Assembly (NCBI RefSeq): GCF_905147045.1
Contig: NC_065893.1
Location: 62,001-126,000 of the forward strand
DNA length: 64,000 nt
From: Nymphalis io
Lineage: Eukaryota; Arthropoda; Insecta; Lepidoptera; Nymphalidae
Reading direction: 5' to 3'
Shown here: positions 23,720 through 32,527 of the stretch, one piece after another
Numbering within the stretch: the first letter of the stretch is position 1
Layout: every line of letters begins with the position of its first letter
Notes under the pieces: generated by a model
What the model was told of the DNA's origin: nothing
The model's database searches: none
What the model saw: the letters and a program-made list of their open reading frames with translations, nothing else
Position numbers and translations under genes: made by a program

Positions 23720-24556
23720 ATGGAACCACAAAATGGAGGTAACTCGAACGTAAATGCCGAGTCACGACGACCATTTACACCTCACGACACGACCGACATA
23801 TTTCGAGTCGGAGTGCGACCACCACCGTTCTGGGCAGAAGAACCTGCAGTTTGGTTTTCACAACTGGAAGGCAATTTTGTGTTGTCGAGAATCACTGACG
23901 ACGATACAAAATTTTATTACGTTACTTCGACATTGGAACACCGTTACGCAGCAGAAGTGAAGGATATAATTATTTCACCACCAAAGACAGGGAAGTACGA
24001 ACGACTTAAAACTGAATTAATCAAGCGTCTGTCAGCCTCGCGCGAGAAAGAGGTAAAACAATTACTCGTTCACGAAGAGTTAGGAGATCGGAGACCATCT
24101 CAGTTTCTCCGGCACCTGCAAAGATTGGCAGGTCCATCAGTTCCAGACGATTTTATTAAAACTATTTGGATAAGTCGTCTGCCTACTGCTCTTCAACCAA
24201 TTATTGTGGCTCAGAAGACTTATGACCTTCAAGCTTTGGCTGACTTAGCCGACAGCTTACATGAATTGGTGCCGTGCACACCTCAAGTCGCTTTAACATC
24301 TGCTCCCCAGCCAACCATTGATTCAATGGTGAAACAAATAGATGAGCTCACAACGCAAGTAAAAGCTCTCTCTGCTCGCAGTCACAGACCAAGATCGAGA
24401 TCAAGAAGACGACGTAGCCCGACAGTACAAATGAGATCACAGTCTAACTACAGAAAATTTCCATTATGTTGGTATCACAATAAACACGGAAAGAATGCCA
24501 ATAAATGTGTGAAACCATGCGATTTTAAGTCGGAAAACTACCAAGGCAATCGGTAA
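23720..24556 (+). CDS. gag: Gag polyprotein of the gypsy element
   Basis: Intact 278-residue frame beginning about 90 bases after the primer site. Residues about 31-140 resemble the capsid region of arthropod Ty3/gypsy Gags (PPPFWAEEPAVWFSQLE, then an SxFLRHLQRLAG-like stretch). A basic Arg/Ser-rich tract lies near residues 220-240. The C-terminus carries a zinc finger of pattern C-x2-H-x9-C-x3-C (C250, H253, C263, C267). This CHCC order is not the usual CCHC and is characteristic of the CsRn1 group. Its TAA stop overlaps the pol ATG in TAATG. It would form the capsid and bind element RNA. Confidence 0.9.
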   Translation: MEPQNGGNSNVNAESRRPFTPHDTTDIFRVGVRPPPFWAEEPAVWFSQLEGNFVLSRITDDDTKFYYVTSTLEHRYAAEVKDIIISPPKTGKYERLKTELIKRLSASREKEVKQLLVHEELGDRRPSQFLRHLQRLAGPSVPDDFIKTIWISRLPTALQPIIVAQKTYDLQALADLADSLHELVPCTPQVALTSAPQPTIDSMVKQIDELTTQVKALSARSHRPRSRSRRRRSPTVQMRSQSNYRKFPLCWYHNKHGKNANKCVKPCDFKSENYQGNR

Positions 24557-25992
24557 TGGCGACATCCGATAGCCATAACGTATCTGGTCGCCTTTTCGTA
24601 ACGGATCGAAAATCGAAGATGCAGTTTCTCGTTGATACAGGGAGCGATCTCTGCGTCTTCCCTCGCACAGCACTACGTGAAAGAAGATCTCCGACCAATT
24701 ACCAACTCTATGCCGCGAATGGGACTTCTATTTCAACATACGGCTTTGCTCACCTTGAGCTGAATCTTGGCCTGCGTCGAGACTACACATGGCGATTTAT
24801 AGTGGCAGATGTCACTAAGGCTATAATTGGCGTCGACTTCTTGTCATATTATGGTCTTATAGTCGACTGCCGTAACCAGCGTCTCATCGATAGCACCACA
24901 ACCCTGACGACTTCAGCAGAATCAGTATCATCATCCAGCACGATTTCTTCAGTGAAGACATTGCTCGGTGATTCAAACTACCATATATTGCTACGTCAAT
25001 TTCCGGAGATCACACGTCCTGCTGGAAACGAGAAGGTTGTTAACCATAACACTGTCCATCATATCAGGACTACACCTGGACCCCCAGTATCTTGCTCGCC
25101 ACGTCGCTTGGCTCCAGATAAATTGCTCATAGCCAAGGAAGAGTTTGCAGCTATGATTAAAAATGGAACTGCTCGACCATCAGAGAGTCCATGGGCATCA
25201 CCTTTGCATCTTGCCCCAAAGAAGGAAAGTGGATGGCGTCCATGCGGTGATTATCGGATGCTTAATGCAAGAACAATTCCTGACCGCTATCCGATTCGGA
25301 ATATTCACGATTTCACGCATAACATATCGGGTTGTCGTGTTTTCTCCAAAATCGATCTCGTGAAAGCATTTAACCAGATTCCAGTATTCTCTGAGGACAT
25401 TGCAAAGACGGCCATCACAACACCGTTTGGTCTTTATGAGTTCCCATATATGACCTTTGGACTCAGAAACGCCGGCCAGACCTTCCAGCGTTTTGTTGAC
25501 GAAATGACCAGAGGCTTAGACTTTGTCTACGCATACCTAGACGATTTCCTCATATTTTCCCCTGATGAAGAAACACATCAACATCACTTACGAAGTCTGT
25601 TTCAAAAGCTTCGGGAGTATGGGATGGTAATAAATGCGTCTAAATGCGTCTTTGGAGTTTCTGAAGTGTCTTTCTTGGGATATACCGTTTCATCAAATGG
25701 CATCAAACCATTGGAATCCAAAGTCGAGGCAATTAAAGAATTTCCTGTGCCTAAGACTGTGAGAGAATTAAGAAGATTCTTAGGCATGCTGAATTTTTAC
25801 CGCAAATTCATCCCAGGTGCCGCGGAAATTCAAGCACCTCTACACTCTCTTCTCACTGATAAGGTCAAAGGCTCACATCCAGTAGACATCACGGGTGAAG
25901 TTTTTAAGGCATTCGAAGAATGCAAAAACAGTCTATGCAGCGCAACACTTAGCTCATCCAGACTTGAACACAAAGATCGCGCTCGTAACTGA
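24556..25992 (+). CDS. pol: Pol, first part: protease and reverse transcriptase (ends at a frameshift)
   Basis: 478-residue frame whose ATG shares a base with the gag stop, suggesting termination-reinitiation rather than a ribosomal frameshift. The retropepsin active site D27-T28-G29 lies in FLVDTGSDLCVFP. RT blocks are visible: KIDLVKAFNQIPV, TFGLRNAGQTFQRF and the catalytic Y327-L328-D329-D330 followed by FLIFS. The frame ends abnormally at 25992. Just upstream, near 25950, the coding sense passes into the next frame, which carries on with RNase H. The break is a 1-base shift, so this copy cannot make a full Pol. Family members usually have one continuous pol frame. Confidence 0.9.
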   Translation: MATSDSHNVSGRLFVTDRKSKMQFLVDTGSDLCVFPRTALRERRSPTNYQLYAANGTSISTYGFAHLELNLGLRRDYTWRFIVADVTKAIIGVDFLSYYGLIVDCRNQRLIDSTTTLTTSAESVSSSSTISSVKTLLGDSNYHILLRQFPEITRPAGNEKVVNHNTVHHIRTTPGPPVSCSPRRLAPDKLLIAKEEFAAMIKNGTARPSESPWASPLHLAPKKESGWRPCGDYRMLNARTIPDRYPIRNIHDFTHNISGCRVFSKIDLVKAFNQIPVFSEDIAKTAITTPFGLYEFPYMTFGLRNAGQTFQRFVDEMTRGLDFVYAYLDDFLIFSPDEETHQHHLRSLFQKLREYGMVINASKCVFGVSEVSFLGYTVSSNGIKPLESKVEAIKEFPVPKTVRELRRFLGMLNFYRKFIPGAAEIQAPLHSLLTDKVKGSHPVDITGEVFKAFEECKNSLCSATLSSSRLEHKDRARN

Positions 25993-27664
25993 TGCTTCAG
26001 ACAAAGCAATAGGAGCTGCTATACACCAATACAAAAATGATGCTTGGCAACCTCTCGGGTTCTTTTCACGGAAACTAAGTCCTTCGCAAAGTAAATACTC
26101 TCCGTACGACAGGGAGCTACTTGCGATATACGAAGGAATCCGTTACTTCCGATACATGCTAGAAGCAAGGCATTTTACCGTTTTCACGGATCACAGACCT
26201 TTATGTTACGCCTTTACAACAAGAAAGGGTAAATGCTCACCACGACAATTTCGCCACCTCGACTATATCGGACAATTTACTACCAATATACGGCATATAT
26301 CTGGAAAGGACAATGTCGTGGCAGATACACTTTCGAGGATTGAAGAACTGACAAAGCCAATAGACTTGACAGAGCTAGCGCAGTCACAAGATGACGATCT
26401 TGAGCTGAAACGACTGATAGAAGGAGAATCGTCTCTCATTCTACGTAAGACGATCATTCCTGGAACGCAAATACAGCTGTACTGCGATGACAAAAATCAG
26501 ACTCTAAGACCCTTTGTCACATCACCGTTTTGCTACAGAGTATTCCAAAGCATACATTCACTCAGCCATCCTGGCGCCAATGCCACTGCTAAACTTGTAG
26601 CTCAGCGTTTCGTATGGCCCGGCGTACGGAAAGATTGCCGTGAATGGACAAAGAAATGTCAAGCCTGTCAGCGAGCGAAGACTACTCGGAACGTTTCAAC
26701 CAGTCCTGGGAATTTTCAACTTCCACGTGCCAGATTTACCACCGTCCATATAGATCTAATAGGACCACAGCCAATCTCAAACGGTTACAAATACTGTCTT
26801 ACAGCCGTAGATAGATTCACGAGATGGTCAGAAGCTATTCCTATTATGGACATAACAGCAGAGACAGTAGCTAAGGCCTTGATATCCAGCTGGATAGCAC
26901 GCTTTGGATGCCCTACTGCTATAATCACTGAAAGAGGACGACAATTTGAATCTGCCCTTTTCAAGCACCTCTCTGAAATGGTTGGTTTTGAACACAAGAA
27001 AACTACTGCTTATCACCCTGCATGTAATGGCATGGTTGAGAGATTTCACCGCCAATTAAAAGCCGCCATTGTCTGTCATGAAAACTCAAATTGGACAGAA
27101 TCACTTCCATTGGTGTTGCTTGGAATCCGAAATGCCATTAAAGAAGATATTCAAGCATCTTCGGCAGAAATGGTATATGGCGAGACGCTTAGATTACCTG
27201 GAGAGCTTTTTCAACCATCCACGAATAAGTCTGATGACATAACCGATTTTATGGCACGACTTCGGATTATTGCGAAGAACCTTCAACCGCAACCAGCTTC
27301 CAGGCACTATAAGAAATCTATCTTCATATTCAAAGATCTTGCAACGACTAGTCATGTGTACCTCAGAGAAGATGCTAACACAGGAGCACTCCAACTGGCT
27401 TATACTGGCCCACATGAAGTACTGGCGAGGAACGACAAAGTCTTCAAAATACTTGTCCGAGGAAAACCTACCTCTGTAACAATAGAAAGACTGAAGCCTG
27501 CATACATGCTTACCGACGACGACGATCCAAGGGATATACCTCTTCCTCCTGCTACTCCACCTGAAATAAAAAATCATGATGATAAAATTAAAGATAAGGA
27601 AAATAATAACAAAAAGACACGATCGGGCAGAACAGTACACATACCTGATTTTTATCGCCCGTAG
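25895..27664 (+). CDS. pol: Pol, second part: RNase H and integrase (after the frameshift)
   Basis: Open for 590 codons from a non-ATG position; family-like sequence begins about 25950, just after the break. RNase H motifs are LVTDASDKAIGAA, YDREL and FTDHRPL. The integrase N-terminal zinc finger is H-x-H type with CQACQRAK. In the catalytic core, the first acid is in HIDLIGP and the last in NGMVERFHR, but the second position is Glu (codon 26930-26932, ITERGRQF) where the family has Asp. The C-terminal part reaches a TAG at 27662-27664. The Asp-to-Glu change should cripple integration. The frame has no other stops. Confidence 0.88.
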   Translation: MKFLRHSKNAKTVYAAQHLAHPDLNTKIALVTDASDKAIGAAIHQYKNDAWQPLGFFSRKLSPSQSKYSPYDRELLAIYEGIRYFRYMLEARHFTVFTDHRPLCYAFTTRKGKCSPRQFRHLDYIGQFTTNIRHISGKDNVVADTLSRIEELTKPIDLTELAQSQDDDLELKRLIEGESSLILRKTIIPGTQIQLYCDDKNQTLRPFVTSPFCYRVFQSIHSLSHPGANATAKLVAQRFVWPGVRKDCREWTKKCQACQRAKTTRNVSTSPGNFQLPRARFTTVHIDLIGPQPISNGYKYCLTAVDRFTRWSEAIPIMDITAETVAKALISSWIARFGCPTAIITERGRQFESALFKHLSEMVGFEHKKTTAYHPACNGMVERFHRQLKAAIVCHENSNWTESLPLVLLGIRNAIKEDIQASSAEMVYGETLRLPGELFQPSTNKSDDITDFMARLRIIAKNLQPQPASRHYKKSIFIFKDLATTSHVYLREDANTGALQLAYTGPHEVLARNDKVFKILVRGKPTSVTIERLKPAYMLTDDDDPRDIPLPPATPPEIKNHDDKIKDKENNNKKTRSGRTVHIPDFYRP

Positions 27665-27686
27665 GACGGTCGCTGGAGGGGAGTGG
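27665..27686 (+). promoter_or_regulatory. Polypurine tract before the 3' LTR
   Basis: The 22 bases between the pol stop and the LTR include GGAGGGGAGTGG, ending directly at TGTGGCG. This is the expected site for plus-strand DNA priming. Confidence 0.75.
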
Positions 27687-28324
27687 TGTGGCGAACGCGA
27701 CACTTACCAGATCCCTACAACCTATATAATTTATATAAATAAAACATTATATATATAATCATATAATATCTTATATATTTTTCATACATAAAATAATAAA
27801 TGTAACATAAATACAAATATTATAATAACATATGTACATATACATACATATTATATATTATAACATATACATGTAATACACAATATAAATATTAACACTT
27901 TAAAATCATATAAATAATTAAAATAAAATATAATAATTTATGTAATGTCGGAAGGCAGTCGCCGCGCGATCGTATAATAGAAATGTCTATTCTTTGATTA
28001 TATACCGTTACTTTAAACAAAGAAACGTAAGCGCATCGGCTCAGCAGTCGGCCGCCTTCCGCCAACCAGTCGAATCCTAGATCTCGTACTGAACGCACGT
28101 CGCTTCTCGCTTGTAATTTGCTACACGATTTTGCACCTTAAGTCTTTGTAATAAGTCATACTTCCTTCTTGCATCTAAACTTATCTTCATACTTCGTTCT
28201 TCTCATTCTACTCTGTGCTGTGCCTATCTTTGTGTTTATTATTTCTACAAGAAATAAAGTAGTAGTGGAAGAAACCTTGTTTTAATCAAACCTCATCTAC
28301 AACATCATTCACAACACTGCTACA
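27687..28324 (+). repeat. 3' LTR (638 bp)
   Basis: Colinear with the 5' LTR. By eye there are six substitutions, two of them close together near the very end (CACTGCTACA here against CTCCGCTACA), and one 52-bp gap in the AT-rich part. It is followed by TAAG. Confidence 0.9.
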
Positions 28325-28328
28325 TAAG

Positions 28329-29099
28329 CACCGTTGTTATCTATGCACTTTTTCCATCTCATAGGTAGTTCATTGATCCCTTTACTAAACTAACTATAGG
28401 GGCGATAATCAATAAACTCTTTGAAGGCGGTTTGGACTGCCGCAGAAGTTGTCCAAATTTCGGAAGAAATGGTAATCTGTTGGAGCAAGATCCGGGGAGT
28501 ACGGTGGATGTCGCAGACATTTCAATTGTAGTTCACCTAACTTAGTGGTTGTTTGTTGTGCAGTGTGTGGTCTTGCGTTGTCGTGAAGCAGCAGTGGCCT
28601 TAAGCGATTGACCAATCTCGGTTGTTTAGCAGCTAGTTCTTCTTTCATGGTTTGCAGTTGCTGACAATAGATATCTGCCGTAATCGCTTGGCCAGAATTT
28701 AGAAATCTGTAGTGAACGATACCGGCGTTCACTACAGCTTTCTAAATTCTGCTGGGTCTCCAGGGTTCAGCCATTGTGACGAGTGCTTCCGATTATCGTA
28801 CAGTATTCACTTTTCATCACAAGTAATGATTCGATTTAAAATCCCTTCATTATTGTGTTGGTTGAGCAAAGTAACACAGCATTCACGCATGTTTGCACGT
28901 TCGATTCACTCAATTCATGAGGTACCCATCGTTCAAGTTATTTTACTTTCCCGATTTGCTTCAAATGGATTAATACAGTTTTATCACTTACCCCAAAGCC
29001 TGCAGCTATCTCTGAAGTGTTTTGTGATGGATCCGCTTCCACAATAGCCTTTCATTAATATTCTTCATTTTCCACTTTGGTCTCCAGCCGTCCACGGGG
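28329..29099 (-). pseudogene. Mariner transposase, central and C-terminal part
   Basis: Minus-strand remnant of a SETMAR-like mariner transposase, a cut-and-paste DNA transposase. The best open piece is 28409-28732. It carries LLHDNARPHT and YSPDLAPTDYHFF, with 34 residues between the two catalytic acids (DD34D). Upstream the first catalytic Asp survives in TCDEK but the next Trp codon is TGA, and there are other in-frame stops and shifts. At 28693-28751 part of the gene is replaced by an inverted copy of its neighbour. Near 28396 a further TAG interrupts the C-terminus. The last codons (Y-F-D-stop) lie beyond the gypsy insert, at 22918-22937. Confidence 0.88.
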
Positions 29100-32000
29100 T
29101 TTTTTTTTTTTTATATTCGCCGGGAGGGCAAATCACTCTACTCCACCTGATGGTAAGTGGTAGTAGAGTCCAAACGCGACGACGGCCAGTACAGGGAAAA
29201 ACGTTCTGCACTAGCCGCCTTCGCCTTGCCGGCCCGCAAGATGCCTCTTCACGCCTCGTTTGAAGGAACCCGGGTTGTAAGAGGAGGGGAACACGTGAGC
29301 TGGTAAGGAATTCCATTTTTTGGAAGTGCGACAAAGAAAGGAGTTGCCAAATTTCTTTGTTCGCGATGGAATTGATGTCACAGTTAGGCGGTGACATCGA
29401 GAACCAGCTCGCGTGGACTTAAGGAAGAAGGGGGAAGCAGGAATTAGAGAGAATATTCCTCAGAGCACTCGCCGTGATACAGTCGATAGAAAGCGCTCAG
29501 TGCTGCTATCTCACGACGCAATTGTAAAGGTTCAAGGGTGTTTGTGACCTTTACGTCGCCAATAATGCGTACGGCACGTCGCTGCAACCGGTCCAAGGCC
29601 TCAAGTAGGTACTTAGCGGAGCCATCCCAAAGGTGCGAGCAATATTCCACGCAAGACCGTACCTGTGTTTTGTACAGCAGGCACAGTTGTTGTGGCGTGA
29701 AAAAGCGCCGCACCTTGTTCAGAACTCCGAGTTTCCGTGAAGCTGTTTTTATAACAGCCTCGATGTAATCCCTTGGACTAAGGTCGCAGCGAACGTCAAT
29801 CCCCAGCATGGCGATTTTGCTTTGCATCACCAGCGGAGTACCACAGAGGGAGGGAAGAGGGGAAAATGTTGACTTTTTCGCCGTGAGAGCGCATACCTGT
29901 GATTTCTTGGCATTAAACTCAACAAGATTATCAGAGCCCCAATTGGCGATGAGCTCTAACGTCCTATCGAGTTCAATGAAAAGATTCTTCCGCCTCTCCT
30001 CAATTTCCGCTCGCCCAGCCACTGCGCGTCCGTGGTATCCACCATGCACTGTACTATCGTCTGCATAGCAATGTATGTTCCCAAGAGAGAGCATATCATT
30101 GACATGCAAAAGAAAGAGTGTGGGAGATAGCACAGATCCCTGGGGGACCCCAGCATTCACTACATAGAATTGTGAAGCGCAACCATCAACTAAAACACGA
30201 AGGCTACGCTTGTGTAGGAAGCTGGCAATCCAGGTGCATAGCTGAGCAGGCAGACCATATGCCGGCAGCTTGGAGAGAAGACTTCTGTGCCAGACCCTGT
30301 CGAAAGCCTTGGAGATATCGAGGCTGACAACCAACGATTCTCCATGCTTGTCGATAGCTTCACCCCAGAGGTGCGTTACGTACGCTAGAAGATCACCTGT
30401 GGACCGTTTTGGTCGAAACCCGTATTGACGATCATTAATTAAAGAGTGATCTTCTAGGTAATGGATCAGTTGGTTGTTTAAAATCCGTTCCATCACCTTA
30501 CAAAGTACTGAGGTGATAGCTATTGGCCAATAATTTGCCGGGTAAGACCGATCCTCTTTTTTGGGAACCCCTTGCACATTAGCTCTTTTCCAAGCCTCCG
30601 GCACACTTCCCGAAGAGAGAGAAAGTTGGAACAGGCGCGTTAACACAGGAGACAGCTCCGCTGCGCACTTCTTCAGCACTATGGCTGGTATTCCATCGGG
30701 ACCGCTAGCTTTCCGTACATCAAGTGATTGCAGCTCCGCACGCACATCACGTTGCCTGATTTTAATGTCAGGCATCGTATGGCCACATGCAGGTATTGTA
30801 GGTGGCAGTGCACTACAATCATCGATGACGGAATTGTCGGCAAAGAGTTTAGCCAGGAGATCAGCTTGCTCTTGCAGACTGTGAGCTAGCGATCCGTCCG
30901 GATTTCTGAGCGGTGGCAGCGAAGGTTGGCAGAAATTGTTTTGCACAGACTTGGTCAGACGCCAGAAGCTACGGGAGCCCCTAGGATGCGAAACAAGGTC
31001 ATGACCAATCTGTACAATGCGCTGTGCATCCGCTCTCGTGTATGCCTTTCTACAGGACTTGGAATTTTTATTATAGTTTGCTTTCAGTGAGTCAATGTTA
31101 GATGCCCCGCTAATGCAGCCGTTGATCCACTTGCGATATGCCACCTGCTTAGATGATACAGCATCGGCACATTCACGAGTGAACCAACGGTTACGCGTAC
31201 TCCTACTGACGAGATCTGAGCTAGGAATGTAGTATTCCATTCCCAGCATGATCTCGATCCCAGCAACAGCAGCGGCACTAGCTGTCGGGTCATTCCCACT
31301 GAAGCAACGTTCCTTCCAAGGGACCGACGCATAGTAATCGCGCATACCGTCCCAATCCGCCGACTTATAGTGCCAAACGCGACGTTTGCATACTGCTAGT
31401 GGCGGCAGCTTGGCTTGTGGCACTCTGGTAGAAATAAGGCTGTGATCTGAAGAGCCAAGAGGAGCCTGAACCACAACCTGATATTCCACCGGGTGAGAAG
31501 TCAGCAGAAGGTCGAATAGAGAAGGTGCTTGCCCATCAATGTCTGGGATCCTGGTGGGCTGATCAACCAGTTGGGTCAAGTCATGTGTGAGAGCAAAAGC
31601 ATGAGCAGTCCTTCCAGCATGGTCAGTTTTGAGGGATTTCAACCAGGATTCGTGGTGAGCATTAAAATCCCCCAAAAACACCAATTCCGCGTTAGGAAAT
31701 TGCTCTTGCGCAGCATCTGCCACCCAACTAAGATGGTCAAATAATCGGCTTGTCTCGAAGTCACCATTGTGAGATCTGTAGAGGCACACGTAGACTCGGC
31801 TCTGACGAACCAGGTCCACACGTACCACCAACATGGAGAAGGAGGGGTCCTCCAAGCAGCGCAGTCGGTGACAGCAAACATCCGTCCTGACGAACAAGCA
31901 TACTCCGGCTTTCGCTTTGAAGGATTCTTCAAGCGTGTAGCCGGGATAATTAAGGTAGCTGGTATCGGCAGGACGGAGTATTTGTGTCTCCGTGAGAAAC

Positions 32001-32523
32001 AACATTGCTGGCCGTGCTGTCTCGAGATGGTGGTGGACAGCGTTGAGGTTAGTGTGGAGTCCTCGGATGTTAGAGAACTCGACCTCAAACAGCGAGGGTA
32101 TGGTGGGGGTGTGCACCGCTGTACGACCGTTATTTCTGTTTTGTTGCGCCATTTGGGAAAAATGAAATGGAAAAGAGACGTGAAGCGAGCGATGTATTGC
32201 CACGATAGGGATGGGCAAAGTGTGGAGGCGTGTTTCCCCAAGTGGTTGCCAAAAGGAAAAATACACTGACCCGCCCGACGGAAGGGCCCCCGAACCCCCC
32301 CGGAAGTGGCCGCCGGGACCCCACCTACCGGTCACCAACCGGCACGACGGTCCACCCCGAGATTATGCGTGGCCTGGTGGGGCAGCCTCACGAGCTGGTT
32401 AGGCACACTCGGGCCCCTGTACTATGCCACGGGCGGCCAGCGGAACAGCCGTTTCTTCGGGTCTCCCTGTCCGGCAGATCAATACAGTTTCACCCGGCAT
32501 TGGTTCAACAGCCGTCTCCAATT
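29100..32523 (-). mobile_element. Jockey/CR1-group LINE, copy 1, inserted in the mariner
   Basis: Runs on the minus strand from 32523 to a poly-A tail at 29100-29112 (T run on plus). It is flanked by GGGG at 29096-29099 and 32524-32527, a 4-bp duplication of mariner sequence. One long frame encodes endonuclease and RT. The first 370 bases are a GC-rich leader with no ORF1-like gag, so either the copy is 5'-truncated or this lineage has a single ORF. Clade was judged from RT motifs only: the Jockey superfamily (Jockey, CR1, Daphne-like) is likely, the exact clade is open. This is the longest of three copies in the window, all on the minus strand. Confidence 0.88.
29444..32338 (-). CDS. LINE endonuclease/reverse transcriptase, nearly intact
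   Basis: 964-codon frame. The likely start is the ATG at 32152-32150 (MAQQNRNNGR), since the 62 residues upstream look like translated leader. Endonuclease motifs: VEFSNIRGLHTNL, FLTETQI, FLGDFNAHHESW and SSDHSLI. RT motifs: KASGPDGIP, YGFRPKRSTGDLL, SLDISKAFDRVWH, AGVPQGSVLSPTLF and the catalytic YADDS. One conserved RT position reads NYWPIA instead of the expected NYRPIA. Near 29453 one base is missing relative to the copies at 47425 and 63325, so this frame stops at EYSL and the last 80 or so residues lie in another frame down to about 29208. The protein would nick DNA and reverse-transcribe the element RNA. Confidence 0.85.
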   Translation of the reverse strand: MVTGRWGPGGHFRGGSGALPSGGSVYFSFWQPLGETRLHTLPIPIVAIHRSLHVSFPFHFSQMAQQNRNNGRTAVHTPTIPSLFEVEFSNIRGLHTNLNAVHHHLETARPAMLFLTETQILRPADTSYLNYPGYTLEESFKAKAGVCLFVRTDVCCHRLRCLEDPSFSMLVVRVDLVRQSRVYVCLYRSHNGDFETSRLFDHLSWVADAAQEQFPNAELVFLGDFNAHHESWLKSLKTDHAGRTAHAFALTHDLTQLVDQPTRIPDIDGQAPSLFDLLLTSHPVEYQVVVQAPLGSSDHSLISTRVPQAKLPPLAVCKRRVWHYKSADWDGMRDYYASVPWKERCFSGNDPTASAAAVAGIEIMLGMEYYIPSSDLVSRSTRNRWFTRECADAVSSKQVAYRKWINGCISGASNIDSLKANYNKNSKSCRKAYTRADAQRIVQIGHDLVSHPRGSRSFWRLTKSVQNNFCQPSLPPLRNPDGSLAHSLQEQADLLAKLFADNSVIDDCSALPPTIPACGHTMPDIKIRQRDVRAELQSLDVRKASGPDGIPAIVLKKCAAELSPVLTRLFQLSLSSGSVPEAWKRANVQGVPKKEDRSYPANYWPIAITSVLCKVMERILNNQLIHYLEDHSLINDRQYGFRPKRSTGDLLAYVTHLWGEAIDKHGESLVVSLDISKAFDRVWHRSLLSKLPAYGLPAQLCTWIASFLHKRSLRVLVDGCASQFYVVNAGVPQGSVLSPTLFLLHVNDMLSLGNIHCYADDSTVHGGYHGRAVAGRAEIEERRKNLFIELDRTLELIANWGSDNLVEFNAKKSQVCALTAKKSTFSPLPSLCGTPLVMQSKIAMLGIDVRCDLSPRDYIEAVIKTASRKLGVLNKVRRFFTPQQLCLLYKTQVRSCVEYCSHLWDGSAKYLLEALDRLQRRAVRIIGDVKVTNTLEPLQLRREIAALSAFYRLYHGECSEEYSL

Positions 32524-32527
32524 GGGG

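Larger units (their letters stand above)
22938..28324 (+). mobile_element. Ty3/gypsy LTR retrotransposon, CsRn1/Kabuki-like, complete structure
   Basis: Two direct LTRs start TGTGGCGAACG and end CTACA, flanked by a 4-bp duplication TAAG (22934-22937 and 28325-28328). Between them lie a tRNA-Trp-type primer site, gag, pol in the order protease-RT-RNase H-integrase, and a purine-rich tract. No envelope gene is present. The order of pol domains places it in Ty3/gypsy. The primer site and CHCC Gag finger place it near the CsRn1 group, which includes Bombyx Kabuki. It is inserted in the last codons of the mariner transposase, in opposite orientation to the mariner. LTRs differ by six substitutions and one 52-bp indel, so it is young, but pol is broken. 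Confidence 0.92.

Noticed and set aside
25940..25992. Programmed frameshift in pol
   Set aside because: No slippery heptamer was seen at the overlap, and the join lies between RT and RNase H where the family normally has one frame; a mutation is simpler.
27194..27703. Minus-strand 169-codon open frame
   Set aside because: Antisense shadow of the integrase C-terminal region; no domain and no start context.
22938..28324. Endogenous retrovirus with envelope
   Set aside because: Only 22 bases separate the pol stop from the 3' LTR, so there is no room for an env gene.
28712..29047. Plus-strand 111-codon open frame
   Set aside because: Antisense to the mariner transposase remnant; no recognisable domain.
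31769..32269. Plus-strand 166-codon open frame and similar ones at 49712-50101 and 30561-30884
   Set aside because: Shadows of the minus-strand LINE endonuclease/RT, recurring at equivalent places in each LINE copy.
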